From: Hermodice carunculata
Taxonomy: Eukaryota; Annelida; Polychaeta; Eunicida; Amphinomidae
Assembly (NCBI GenBank): GCA_964020975.1
Contig: OZ026623.1
Span: 84,746,562 to 84,810,561, forward strand
Length of the DNA stretch: 64,000 bases
Direction: 5' to 3'
Position 1 is the stretch's first letter. Each line of letters opens with the position of its first letter. The notes below the pieces were generated by a model, which made no database searches, was not told where the DNA came from, and saw only the letters and a list, made by a program, of their open reading frames with translations. Position numbers and translations under genes: made by a program. Below are positions 50,201 through 60,169 of this stretch, in pieces.

Positions 50201-50342
50201 ACTCAGAGGTTCTTAATTTCACAGGTACTTAATTTTGCACATGGAAAAAAAAATTGTGGCACACTTTTTGCAGCCACTGTACATCATTTTGATATATTCC
50301 CAAGAAATTACGCACGTCTCGTATTATAGTGTGTCTACTCAC

Positions 50343-50434
50343 ATAGTCAAATCTGTCCGCCATCTGCATCTTTGGTTTCAATAATGAGGTCACTACGATG
50401 GCACCCGCGTTGATCATTGGGTTATGTGGCTTGC
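50343..50434 (-). CDS. GLS: Glutaminase exon (KPHNPMINAGAIVVTS)
   Basis: Two bases complete a Ser codon, then 30 codons read KPHNPMINAGAIVVTSLLKP, KMQMADRF and DY. The Asn of INAGA corresponds to N335 of human KGA, which contacts glutamine. Acceptor ATTTCAG and donor TAT|GTGAGT. The stretch is nearly identical to vertebrate GLS. Confidence 0.98.
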
Positions 50435-50991
50435 CTGAAATGTTCATGTCACACAGTTAAAAAAAAATTGAATTAACACTTACATGGCATTTCAGTAAAC
50501 TGGTCTTGAGAAATTGTATTCACAACAAATTGTGCTTTCGGATGTTTCTACTCTGCACTGAATGACTGCCTGTCAAAATACATGACCAACAAAACTACTT
50601 TTTGTTATATACTGGTCATGATATTTTTATTCAGTAATTTTCAAAAGTTTGTTCTGTGGTCATATATTAATGTCTAAACAACACTTTTTGTGGCTCAGTA
50701 AACCTGCAACCGTGTATTTCTCAGTTATAAGCAGTAAATCTCTTTTATAATAAGTCTCTTTTATTTGTACAGTGTAAATAAATACTGATGGCCAGGTCAC
50801 ATTACTAATGCCAAAGCTTAGTTTCTTCTGCCACATCTGTAAGCGTAGCATCAAGAACACAAGCCTTTATGAAACGATCTGCTCACAATATATAGACATT
50901 TGAAGTGCATTTAGGCTCGATACATTTTCTAGCTGAGTTGTGTCCAATGTGAAGTAGACGGCATATCTGATACCACATGCAGCCCACTTAC

Positions 50992-51155
50992 TATTTGAGT
51001 CAAGTGATAATTCATTGAAACTTCGTCCTGAGGGTTCCTGGCCAACAAATTTGTGTATATGTTCTGACCCTAGGTCGCTGAGCACCAAGGCATAGTTCAG
51101 TGGTTTACTGCAAGACTGGATGCAGAATTCCTTGTTTGTGTCTCCAATGGCAAAC
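50992..51155 (-). CDS. GLS: Glutaminase exon with catalytic Ser-x-x-Lys
   Basis: 164 bases read FAIGDTNKEFCIQSCSKPLN, YALVLSDLGSEH, IHKFVGQEPSGRS and FNELSLDSN plus one base. Ser and Lys of SCSK correspond to S286 and K289 of human KGA, the catalytic pair of the beta-lactamase-like fold. The allosteric loop reads FNELSLD. Mammalian KGA has FNKLFLN, so the position of F322 is Ser, as I recall for liver-type GLS2. Acceptor TTTCTACAG and donor ATA|GTAAGT. Confidence 0.98.
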
Positions 51156-51345
51156 CTGTAGAAAACATGAGAAAGTAGTTATTATCCAGGCTACACCCCA
51201 CCCCATCAGAACTCTCCCCCACACTAGTACTTATTTTTCCTGATAATTCAGCTTGAAAATACATTGGGCTCCTACATTCAAATTCCTCACAAGAGGGCTT
51301 TCAGTGAAGTGAAAACACCTGGTATGAAGTCAGTGAATTTCGGTG

Positions 51346-51500
51346 TTGCCTGACAAATAATGTGGCAGCTGCTGCATTGCCTGACAAGTTATGCTACAGC
51401 TGCTGTCTTATCTGACAAGTTATGCTACAGCTGCTGTCTTATCTGACAAGTTATGCTGAAGCTGCTGCATTGCCTGACCAGTCATGGCACAGCTTCTACT
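51346..51500. repeat. 31 bp minisatellite, about five units
   Basis: CTGACAAGTTATGCTACAGC plus TGCTGTCTTAT repeats, with two central units identical and the outer ones diverged. It lies upstream of the catalytic-Ser exon, in the intron. Confidence 0.85.
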
Positions 51501-51887
51501 TTGTGGGAAATGTCATGGTACAGCTGCTGCACGGGCAGTCACAGTATGACTTATCAGGCCAGACAAGAAACACAGAACAAAGCTGTGACCTGCAAAGATG
51601 CATGGATATATGAAGGTGCACCAGTTGACCATTCATGCATATGAAGGAATTAAGTTTTTTTTTTTTTTTTTTGACATGGACATCCAATGTCTTAATATAA
51701 AATTTATCATTTCTAAAGCTATGCCACAAATAAATTCAATATAATTTAGATTCTAGCTCATACAGATGTTTATCCAATTTCAGAAATGACTAGTTGTCTT
51801 CCACAGGTGTCCTGTAAAATGTTTTCTGTTACCTGATCTCCACTTCACTCAATGACACCAAATATCTCGCCAGGTGGCAGCACTTAC

Positions 51888-51967
51888 CGCTGGCCATCAA
51901 TGGTGCAGACTGCAATGCCCCACATTTCTGGGTTGGCGCGTGCCAGTTGTGGTATATAGTCTGCTGG
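51888..51967 (-). CDS. GLS: Glutaminase, first confidently found exon (PADYIPQLA...)
   Basis: Mitochondrial phosphate-activated glutaminase hydrolyses glutamine to glutamate and ammonia. This exon opens the catalytic domain: [18 protein letters not shown] then AVCTIDGQ plus two bases of Arg. Its Tyr corresponds to Y249 of human KGA. Acceptor GGTTTCCAG and donor GCG|GTAAGT. From here to the stop, eleven exons give 430 residues, against about 424 for the same part of human KGA, with all frames joining and no damage. The upstream N-terminus (targeting peptide and helical EF-hand-like region, about 245 residues in human) is not found in the remaining 12 kb with confidence. The gene start is therefore unknown. 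Confidence 0.97.
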
Positions 51968-52298
51968 CTGGAAACCAAAAACACAGAATGAAACTCTTGT
52001 ACATGAAATTGTTTAATTTGCTTATTTTTTTCCATCTATAATGGTTCCTACAATGCAAGCGGGGGAAAAAAATTCAACTCTGCCAAATGATGTTGATGAT
52101 TCCTGAATCATAGATGAATGCTGTTACAAACAAAATGTTTTGACTTTGATACCAAAAACCCTGGTAATTGCAAGGAAAACAGTGCACACAGTTTGCATAA
52201 AAACCAGTTTTCACCGAGATATTTTATTATAGCACAAGACTGATGTACATGCCATCTGCCCTCCCCCCACCTCCACATTTACTGATCCCAGTTTAAAC

Positions 52299-52301
<3 letters not shown>

Positions 52302-52374
<73 letters not shown>
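52302..52374. repeat. (TA)n microsatellite
   Basis: About 70 bp pure TA ending TGTATATGTATG. Confidence 0.95.
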
Positions 52375-52377
<3 letters not shown>

Positions 52378-53100
52378 GTATGCATTTAACTTCAAAAAGT
52401 GATCAGGAAGCAGGCATGACCTACACAAATCCCTCTGTCAAAATATATTTTCCCATAATCAGTGTTATTGGTAGCTTATAATAGAAGGGAGATTTGCTCC
52501 CCCCCCCCCTTCGTTTTGCTCCCTGCCCTTTTCTCTTATATTTTTCCATATTTTGGGTAATTACATGTTCCTTTTTTTGTCATAAAAATTCCATATAATT
52601 TAGACTAATTGAGAAGATAACTTATCAATCAATCCATTGACCATGAGTATAAGATACAAATTCAGAACTATTTCTATAAAAATAACAACAACAACAACAA
52701 CAAAATCCCTGCCTGGCATTTTGGACTGCTACTTCCAAGTGCCCTTTTTTGATTGTAATTGTGTGCTTAACTGTAAGTGCTCACTTAAAAACTGTGTATT
52801 AGTCTAAACTGCGTAGGGCCACACCTGGTGTGGCACTGTGCATTTTGGCCAGAGAGCCACGAAAGTGCCAAGTCGCATTTTAACGGTCAAAGTGCCCTGC
52901 CCTCTGGAAAAGCTGGGGACAATATTGACAATGCGTAAAACCTGGAGAACTCTACCGTGCTCCGAGTTTAGAAAGATCCCTGCTGTAGGTGATTACTTGC
53001 CTTCAAAGAACAAGCCTTGTGGAATACTTTGCTGAATTTCAAGTCATTTATTCCTCCACACAAAAACCACCTGTTTTGAGAGCCTAGCACTTCATGACCC
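52375..53100. other. Non-coding stretch, nothing firm
   Basis: Likely glutaminase 5' intron. Contains a poly-C (52499-52510) and an (AAC)n run near 52683-52702. No exon or full repeat identified. Confidence 0.35.
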
Positions 53101-53279
53101 TTAACTCATTCCATACTATGGTCACAGGCCTTGGTCAGCAGTTCTGGCACTGACTTAAGATTATAGGCATGTTGGTACTTGAATGAAAGCTCTTTTCATG
53201 AAGAATTTAAACGTGGAATTGTTGTCTTAAATCCAGGTAAATATATCAAAACATCAGGGACCGGTATGGAATGAGTGAA
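53101..53279. mobile_element. TTAA-3 MITE, copy 2
   Basis: 179 bp, same length as 38101-38279 and alignable to it without gaps (substitutions only). Starts TTAACTCATTCCATACTATG and ends GGTATGGAATGAGTGAA. One terminal TTAA has mutated to GTGAA. Confidence 0.9.
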
Positions 53280-53307
53280 GCGTGATCTTCAATGCAGATT
53301 TTAACAT

Positions 53308-53400
53308 TAGAGTGAAACCGGTCTTTAAAGAGCATCCCTGGCGATGACCAAATTGTCTCTCAAAACCGGTGGTCTCTCATAGGAGATGTAAGTAATATAA
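53308..53400. mobile_element. Degraded TA-1-like MITE
   Basis: GGTCTTTAAAGAGCATCCCT, GATGACCAAATTGTCTCTC and GGTGGTCTCTCATAGGAG. Arms recognisable, termini lost. Confidence 0.4.
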
Positions 53401-53800
53401 AAAGTACCACATGAAGATTTTGAATCCAGTGGTTGCACAGGGCTGGGAGCATGGCTTATTTGTACATTTCTGTGTAGTTTACAGCTGGTCGGCGAAGACA
53501 GGGTTTACTGTGCCTATTTACTGTCTTTCGAAAGGCCGCTCCATTAAAATGGTCTCTCCAAGTACACTGTCTGTCATTGTAGGTGCCAATGGAATGGAAA
53601 GTGAAGTCAAAGGACATTTCAAAATATGGTCAGGTGGTCCCTGTGTTGTGAGATCATTTCTAAGGCTAGTTTAAACGGGACCATGAAGTCACTCCTGGTA
53701 GCCTGTCATCACACGTAAAATAACACGGTAAAAGACAGCATCAGGGACTTGGTAAATGTGATCTCTCAAGCCAGGTGACCTCTAGAGACAGGGCATTGTG

Positions 53801-53992
53801 TACTGTAACTTACTTTATTTTTCACGTGTTTAAAGTTTCACGTTTTTTTTTTCTATTTTTGACATTTCACTGTAATTTTAATTTCATTATTTTGGACATA
53901 ATTCCTAAAACTATTTCATGTTGTTTTTATTTTCATGGCTTTGTATCAACAGTGAAAATAAGAAGACAGCAAAATTAAAGCAATTTACAGTA
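53801..53992. mobile_element. TA-2 MITE copy
   Basis: Starts TACTGTAACTTACTTTATTT and ends AAAGCAATTTACAGTA, forming the terminal inverted repeat. Interior GACATTTCACTGTAATTTTA and TTTTCATGGCTTTGTATCAA. Confidence 0.8.
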
Positions 53993-54762
53993 TTTAAAGT
54001 GCAGCAACCTTTAATTGAAGTACAGAGGTCCATGGTCCCATTATTTAAGATGACCATGATGACTAGCAATGACTTGTCTTCCAATGCAGATGATCTTGAA
54101 ATGCAGGTATTTTGCACAAAAAGATAATCAAGGCTTTTCCCAAGTGTGGAGTCACACAAGACAGCCAGCCTCTCCTGAGGGGTGATCTTCCTGACCAGTA
54201 CAACTAAAATCCTTCAAGCAAGGAATTGACCCATTTTTCATGTCAGCGTGTTCCAACCGGAGAGCTTTTACCTAACATTACGCAAAACTTTTCTCTCGCA
54301 AAATCACCAGTGCATATCACATGTATGCACACTTACACATTGTTTACTAACATTCTATTGTATGTTGACATTCACATTAATCATGACCTACGCCTTTTTT
54401 CAATCAATTCCTTTCCACATGCCAGGTAATTGAGTCTCAGTGAAGATAAAGCAAATTGAATCACAATATTTACTATATTTTACGGTAACTGGACATTTTC
54501 AGCTGTGTTTAATGTCTGTTAAATTGGTATTAGTGGCAGATGCCTTGAGGGTATTTCTTCCAACATAAACATGCTTGAACAGATACAGTAGCCTACTTCA
54601 CCCACTAATAAAGCACTTTATCATCTCTAATTAACACCCTGGACAACTATAAGATAATTGAAGTGAACACAGACTTCAGATACAGTACCATATTCATACT
54701 AGTATGGCTATAATGCAACAATTTCTTTGATTGATAAAGTTCAGTTTGTCACAGCATAGATA

Positions 54763-54938
<176 letters not shown>

Positions 54939-55462
54939 ATATTATTGTAAATGTCCATATTTTCACATACATTTTCACATTTCAGGCATTTTAACATAAA
55001 GTTTAATTGCACTTTTTTGGGTGTAATTCCTACTGAGGACCAGTGAGACATCAAAGCAATTTTTGGGGTGAAACTACAACCAATCCAGGTTCATAGACTG
55101 AAAAATATTAATCGAAACATGCAAAAAGCATCAATTTTTGAAAATTTACATGACCCAAAGATTCTAAATCTGACTATAATTACTTAAATAAATTCACTTT
55201 ATGATAGAACTGTTAACAAGTCTCAAAAAGGGAGTATGACTCAATTTTCTGATTAAATTCATCTGATATAATTCATGTTGGACACATAATCTGGACAGCA
55301 GAAAGTGTCACAGTATGAAAGCCTCCCAACTTCAAAAGACAGGTATTTTTTCATGTGTCCCAATATACTACATTTGCTAAATTTGTAAGTGGACTCTCCA
55401 GAGGTTATACAGGTGTGATCTCCCATTACGATGTATGCTAACAATTGGAATGAAAATATTAT
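54939..55462. other. Non-coding stretch
   Basis: No gene or recognised repeat. Confidence 0.35.
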
Positions 55463-55667
55463 TTCTGTAAATTGCTTATTTTTGTGTTTACATCTTCACT
55501 GTTTCTGTATTTTTGACACATCACTGTAGTTTAAATTTCATTATTTTGGGTATAATTTTTCTTTGAAAATGCTTAAATTCTGTCACTGTGTTTTTATTTT
55601 CACGGTTTTGGGCCATCAGTGAAATACCCGAAAATAAGAACACAGCAAAATCGAAGCAATTTACAGT
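55463..55667. mobile_element. TA-2 MITE copy
   Basis: Starts TTCTGTAAATTGCTTATTTT and ends CGAAGCAATTTACAGTCAA. Interior CACATCACTGTAGTTTAAAT and TTTTCACGGTTTTGGGCC. Confidence 0.8.
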
Positions 55668-55669
55668 CA

Positions 55670-55870
55670 ACTTTTCAGTGCGTGGCCAGAGCCTGAGTCA
55701 ACAGGGTTCCACGGTGCACTTCGGATGCAATGTGCCAAGAGCCAGCCAAGGAAACCTGTTGACCTGAACAATTCTATACTCCCTGGGGTGGCAGACATAC
55801 AGGTACTTGCACGAAAGGTCTTTCTACAGCGAATTTGAATCTGGAATCGTCATAACGATTCAGCTTATCA
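55670..55870 (-). mobile_element. TTAA-2 MITE copy, reverse, diverged
   Basis: ACTTTTCAGTGCGTGGCCAG, core GAGTCAACAGGGTTCCACGG...AAGGAAACCTGTTGACCTGA, then CAGGTACTTGCACGAAAGG. It directly abuts the TA-2 copy at its left. Confidence 0.65.
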
Positions 55871-56285
55871 CAACTTTTGGTGTAGCTAGCATAGATGGGA
55901 ACAACTGTTTTCTGCACTGTGAAATAGCTGGCGCAGTTGAAGGAGCATAGCTGCCTACAAGGAATAACACAGCACAGCCATAGTATCAACTTGACCATGA
56001 CCTGTGGCCCCTTTTCTCACACTTTCGTGACCACACTTGAGTAATCCGATCAGTTAAGTCTGTTCCACCAGGATACAGTTTCTCCTGCTCTGGGTGGCAC
56101 TGATCTTGCCAATTATTAAGTACCTGATGTTTATTTGTCGCGTGTGTTGCCACAATGAGGCTTTGTATTTTCCAGACGGCCGCCAAACATGCTTCACAGG
56201 CAAGTGCGTATTGCGCAAGAATAACGGGACAGCACAGACGGGTTTTTGCTTTCCAGCGAAGACACCCTGCAGCTGATGTAGGGCA

Positions 56286-56420
56286 CGAAGGTCAAACCTG
56301 CCCTCAAAGACCACCCCTTGGAATGACCGAACTGTGGTCTCTCATCGGAGGTACAAATAATGTGAGTGTAAAAACCAAACCACAGTATGTTGAAATCATG
56401 GTTGTTCAAGACAGGTGGGC
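56286..56420. mobile_element. Degraded TA-1-like MITE
   Basis: AAAGACCACCCCTTGGAATG, CTGTGGTCTCTCATCGGAGG and GTTGTTCAAGACAGGTGGG. Termini lost. Confidence 0.4.
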
Positions 56421-56500
56421 TGGCCTTTTCCCCTTTCAATTATGACGCCCTCTAAGACCGACTCTCATGACTTGGCATATGTTATTCTGACCACATAATA

Positions 56501-56672
56501 CAGTGGTACCTGCCATTTGTGGCCACCCTGACTGCCAGACAAAATGGTCACATGCGGCAGGTGGTCTCACATTGCAGGGAAATAAAGAAACAAGTTCAAT
56601 GTCATGAAAGGGCGGTCTTGAAAACCAATGTGGTCTTTCAAAAGAGGTGGTTTTTAGAGCAGGTACCACTGT
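56501..56672. mobile_element. TA-1 MITE copy
   Basis: TA-flanked, 172 bp. Starts CAGTGGTACCTGCCATTTGT and ends TAGAGCAGGTACCACTG. Interior GGTCACATGCGGCAGGTGGT and CTTTCAAAAGAGGTGG. Confidence 0.88.
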
Positions 56673-56711
56673 ATACACAGAAAAACCTGGATTTTCATTT
56701 TGGTGACATGA

Positions 56712-56956
56712 CTGTCTGCCTCGACAACAGCTTTCTGTTATAGCACCAAACCCATGTCAAGGAAAGCTGTTGACCTGCAGCACGTCAACTTGGGCTCATC
56801 TGCAAATTCTTATTCAAATTGTTTTTCATTCCTGTTGATATTAGTCAAAAACATTTGGGGCAGACAACATTTGACCACCAGCCAGCTTTGTCCAGTCTGA
56901 CAGGGCAGGGTTTACCACCAGCCAGCTTTGTCCAGTTTGACAGGGCAGGGTTTAGC
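56712..56956 (-). mobile_element. TTAA-1 MITE copy, reverse, with internal 40 bp duplication
   Basis: Core TCGACAACAGCTTTCTG...GTCAAGGAAAGCTGTTGACC, then GACAACATTTGACCACCAGC. The final 40 bp (starting CCACCAGCCAGCTTTGTCCA) occurs twice in tandem at 56875-56914 and 56915-56954, with one difference. Confidence 0.75.
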
Positions 56957-57186
56957 GTGCCAGCCGTCAAACAAACCTCTGATATATACCATGGAAACCC
57001 TTTTGCCTTCTCTTCTTTACATTTGTCAACAAACTGCAACTTTAGCAGTGTCAATACTGACATCCAGGAAAACAATAACATGTCAACATGTGCAGAAAGG
57101 TCAGTAATTCAAGTTGATGTGGACCCTTTCTAAATAGGACACACCTTCAGACAAATACCAGTAGGTCTGTTACGTAACATACAACT

Positions 57187-57251
57187 AGAGTGAAACTTGT
57201 GCTTTAAAGACCCTAAGTTGGGATAATGGGTCCCTCAAGGCAGGAACCAGT
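57187..57251. mobile_element. Degraded TA-1-like MITE, right half
   Basis: AGAGTGAAACTTGTGCTTTAAAGACCC... ends GTCCCTCAAGGCAGG and AACCAGTGTA. It is immediately followed by a (TTA)n run. Confidence 0.45.

Positions 57252-57252
<1 letters not shown>

Positions 57253-57310
<58 letters not shown>
57253..57310. repeat. (TTA)n microsatellite
   Basis: About 19 TTA units, starting where a TA-1-like element ends. Confidence 0.95.
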
Positions 57311-57339
57311 GTTTTGTTTTTATTAAATTACAGCACGCA

Positions 57340-57340
<1 letters not shown>

Positions 57341-57373
<33 letters not shown>
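57341..57373. repeat. (CA)n microsatellite
   Basis: About 16 CA units. Confidence 0.95.
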
Positions 57374-57375
<2 letters not shown>

Positions 57376-57452
57376 TTAAGGTAAAAATATAAGCTCAGGA
57401 CACATAAACAAAGAAACAAATGAAGAGAGCCAAAAACTTGTCTTTTGTAATA

Positions 57453-57632
57453 CAGTGGTACCCACCTGCTATTTGAGACTGCACCTACAGCCCACAAAAA
57501 TTGCTCTCATGCTGCAGGTGATCTTAAACTGAAGGTATGTTGAACAATGAAATATTGCATGGTGTCTTGAAAGAGTAGACTTAAAAAGACGTGGTCCTAA
57601 ATTGGAGGTGGTCTTTAGAGTAGGTACCACTG
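57453..57632. mobile_element. TA-1 MITE copy
   Basis: TA-flanked, 180 bp. Starts CAGTGGTACCCACCTGCTAT and ends AGAGTAGGTACCACTG. Interior CTCATGCTGCAGGTGATCTT and GGAGGTGGTCTTTAG. Confidence 0.88.
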
Positions 57633-58298
57633 TAATATCTTTTGTTTCTTTTCATAGGTCACTCAGTCAATGATTAGCAGTAAAAAGCTTTGGTCAGGTC
57701 TTTTTTTTTTCTCCTTTCTTTCCTTGCTAGTCCAGCCCAAGCTGCCTTTGTGACACCTGCAGACATGACTTGCGAGGCAAAAACCACCAGCCTTACAATG
57801 CAAGTTGCCAGGCACTGCAAAAACCACTGCCTTTTTTTTATTATGCCTGCTGCTCCTTGAATGCAAGCTCTTTTTACGTGGGAATGTGAATGCACAATCC
57901 TCTTATTTAAACCTACTTTTAACTGTGAGACGGTCCCCAAGTAGCGTGCCTCCCAGCCCTGACCATCTACTTGCACGTTACATGATACACAGCCTTGACC
58001 CAATGACATCTTTACCTGATGAAAACAATCAGCATCAAATATTAACCAGAGATCCAGCATCTCTGGACGATAGCTGTCTGGCTGCACGTGTGGTCTCGCT
58101 CTTCATCCACTTCAGTTTGGTTATTCGTAATCAACTTTACTGTCTGTGTATGTTACGTGGAACAAAAGACTGGGATACCGTTAATGGATAAAGGTAATTT
58201 GAGCTAGACATGGCATTAATTGAAATACTAGCTACCTTGAGGAAATCCAGGCAGTCTCCCATTGGGTCAACTCTGCCAGTGACAAAGGTGAACAACTG
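57633..58298. other. Unclear stretch with weak exon-like signals
   Basis: Contains the GGTTTTTGCAGTGCCTGGC module (reverse, near 57815). Two minus-strand segments (58236-58272 and 58019-58084) have splice-like borders and faint similarity to the glutaminase N-terminal helical region, but not enough to call exons. Confidence 0.3.
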
Positions 58299-58509
58299 AC
58301 CCTGTCCCCCTTAAACTGGCCAAGACCGGCTGGTGGTCAAACGTTGCCTGCTTCAGTGTTTTCAACTAATTTCAACAGCAATGAAAACACAATTTGACTG
58401 AGAATCATAGACGAGACCTATCTAGACAAAATGGCCCAGGTCAACAGCTTTCCTTGGCATGGAAAGGAAAGCTGTTGACTCAGTCTTAATTCAAGGGGGA
58501 AAGGGTTAA
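58299..58509 (+). mobile_element. TTAA-1 MITE copy with compact core
   Basis: Starts CCTGTCCCCCTTAAACTGGC. Interior GTTTTCAACTAATTTCAACA. The core TCAACAGCTTTCCTTGGCAT joins almost directly to GGAAAGGAAAGCTGTTGACT, so the inner loop is nearly absent. Ends CAAGGGGGAAAGGGTTAA. Confidence 0.85.
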
Positions 58510-58557
58510 GGACAAGAAAAAGCTACCTGTTCGTTTTGTATAAATGCCATGCTAATA

Positions 58558-58717
58558 GAGTAGTACCTGCTGTATGTGGCCATCCTTTCTACCACAAAAA
58601 AGTGGCCACATACAGCAGGTGACCTGTCACTGCAGGTAAATTTACAAAGAAATGGACTCTTGTAGCCAGGAAAAATGTGGTTGTCATAGCAATGCTTGCA
58701 CACAACAGATGCCACTG
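58558..58717. mobile_element. TA-1 MITE variant
   Basis: Starts GAGTAGTACCTGCTGTATGT and ends AACAGATGCCACTG. Within the left half GTGGCCATCC and the inverse AAGTGGCCACATACAGCAGG form a strong inner hairpin (about 58562-58622). Confidence 0.75.
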
Positions 58718-58844
58718 TACATATAAATCTCTTTTTAAATTCCCGATGGCTTTTTTTCCCCCTCAATAAACACGCCAAGTCTCAAGTGCCCTCAGTCAGG
58801 TGGACCCCAAACCATCTATTTTTGCTCTTCCCTTTGAACGCCAT

Positions 58845-59057
58845 GTACTGTACATTGCCTTACTTTTGCAAGTATAAATGTTCACAGTTTTTTTTTAATT
58901 TTGGACATTTCACTGCAGTTGAAATTTCACTGTTTTGGACATAATTTCTTTCAAACAATGTTAAAATACTATTTTACTGTGTTTTTATTTTCACGGTTCC
59001 GTGCCATCAGCGAAATAAGCAAAAATAAGTACAGCGAAATTAAAGTAATTTACAGTA
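58845..59057. mobile_element. TA-2 MITE copy
   Basis: Starts TACTGTACATTGCCTTACTT and ends TTAAAGTAATTTACAGTA. Interior GACATTTCACTGCAGTTGAA and TTTTCACGGTTCCGTGCC. Confidence 0.82.
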
Positions 59058-59265
59058 TGTTTTTGAAGAAACAGATGCTGAAATAAATGACAGTTGTCAT
59101 CTGAGAGATGTGGGCTTGCGCAAGAGGTCAAGGATTATAACGTTACATGCTCCAAGAATAAGGCATGACATGGGAATAACACGACCCCCAACCACTGCAC
59201 ATATGCTCAGGTTCTTTTCCTCTCCCATTAACTGGACCTGACATTATGAACTTGTTTGAGACTAC

Positions 59266-59375
59266 ATGGCTAACAGTCTTGGTCAGTAACTTTCTCATTG
59301 GCTGACGGTCTTGGTCAGTAACTTTCTCATTGGCTGACAGTCTTGGTCAGCAACTTTATCATTGGCTGACAAGCG
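59266..59375. repeat. 35 bp minisatellite, three units
   Basis: GGCTAACAGTCTTGGTCAGT plus AACTTTCTCATT is repeated as GGCTGAC(G/A)GTCTTGGTCAG... with a few substitutions. Confidence 0.9.
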
Positions 59376-59555
59376 CTTCTCCAGCTGCCTTTGTCATGCT
59401 GTAGTTCTGAAAATTTTTGAACCTCATTAATTTCGTGCAAACGCAATTTTTCCTAAATTAAACCAAAAAAAAAATTTAAAAAAAATTACATTTTAATTTC
59501 ATGCAAAACACCATGTGTGAATATCCAGGAACAACTGCTGTAGCAGACAGATGAT

Positions 59556-59754
59556 TATTGTACATTGCTTTGTTTCTGCGTGTATAAAATTTCATGATTT
59601 TGGGGTTTTTTTTTGACATTTCACTGTAGTTTTAATTTCACTGTTTTGAACATAATTCCTATTCAAACAATGTTAAAATACTATTTTCACAGTTTTGTAC
59701 CATCAGCGAAATAAGTGAAAATAAGAGTACAGTGAAACTAAAGCAATTGACAGT
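59556..59754. mobile_element. TA-2 MITE copy
   Basis: Starts TTGTACATTGCTTTGTTTCT and ends AAAGCAATTGACAGTG. Interior GACATTTCACTGTAGTTTTA and TTTTCACAGTTTTGTACC. Confidence 0.8.
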
Positions 59755-60165
59755 GCTACATACGCCTCATTCATCAGTGCTTCTGCCTGAAGTCCCAAAA
59801 CAGCGGGGGTATTTTACAAGAAAATGTACTTGAAAAGGATCCACAAAATTGGCGATGAACACTAAATTAATGATTGATGTGGCAAATGCTAGACAGTTTT
59901 TTGTTCTTGCTTATTTCCTCACATACCTTAATTTAGAAGTGCTTGACCACTTGTGTTATATCTATTTTATTCAAATTTTGTAAAAAATTGTAGGACCTTC
60001 TATTTTTCTCTGTGTTCACTAAATCTCATCCTGCGCACACAGTGGTAAATGCTATACATTGAGATTTAATACAAAATGCCTTTTTCATGCATTTTAATTT
60101 TGTGCATCAAGTTCTGGTGCAAATAGCACATTGTGACAGAATTAAATTGACCATGAGAATTTTTG
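59755..60165. other. Non-coding stretch
   Basis: No gene or repeat recognised. Confidence 0.35.
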
Positions 60166-60169
60166 GAAT

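Noticed and set aside
53911-54230. Minus-strand VRKITPQERLAVLCDSTLGK text
   Set aside because: Looks protein-like, but there is a stop just upstream, no donor downstream and no family I can name.
55985-56170. Minus-strand frame with TDLTDRITQVWSRKCEK as the exon before PADYIPQ
   Set aside because: Partial resemblance to FTSHIDELYESAKK only. Available donors give the wrong phase for joining to the phase-0 exon at 51967.
58019-58272. Two minus-strand segments as upstream glutaminase exons (VDPMGDCLDFLK and PEMLDLWLIFDADCFHQ)
   Set aside because: Splice-like borders and phases fit, and there is faint similarity to DPRLKECMDMLR and MLDKDLFKK of human KGA. However, spacing needs an extra indel and a 150 bp intron not expected in this gene, and similarity is far weaker than in the other exons.
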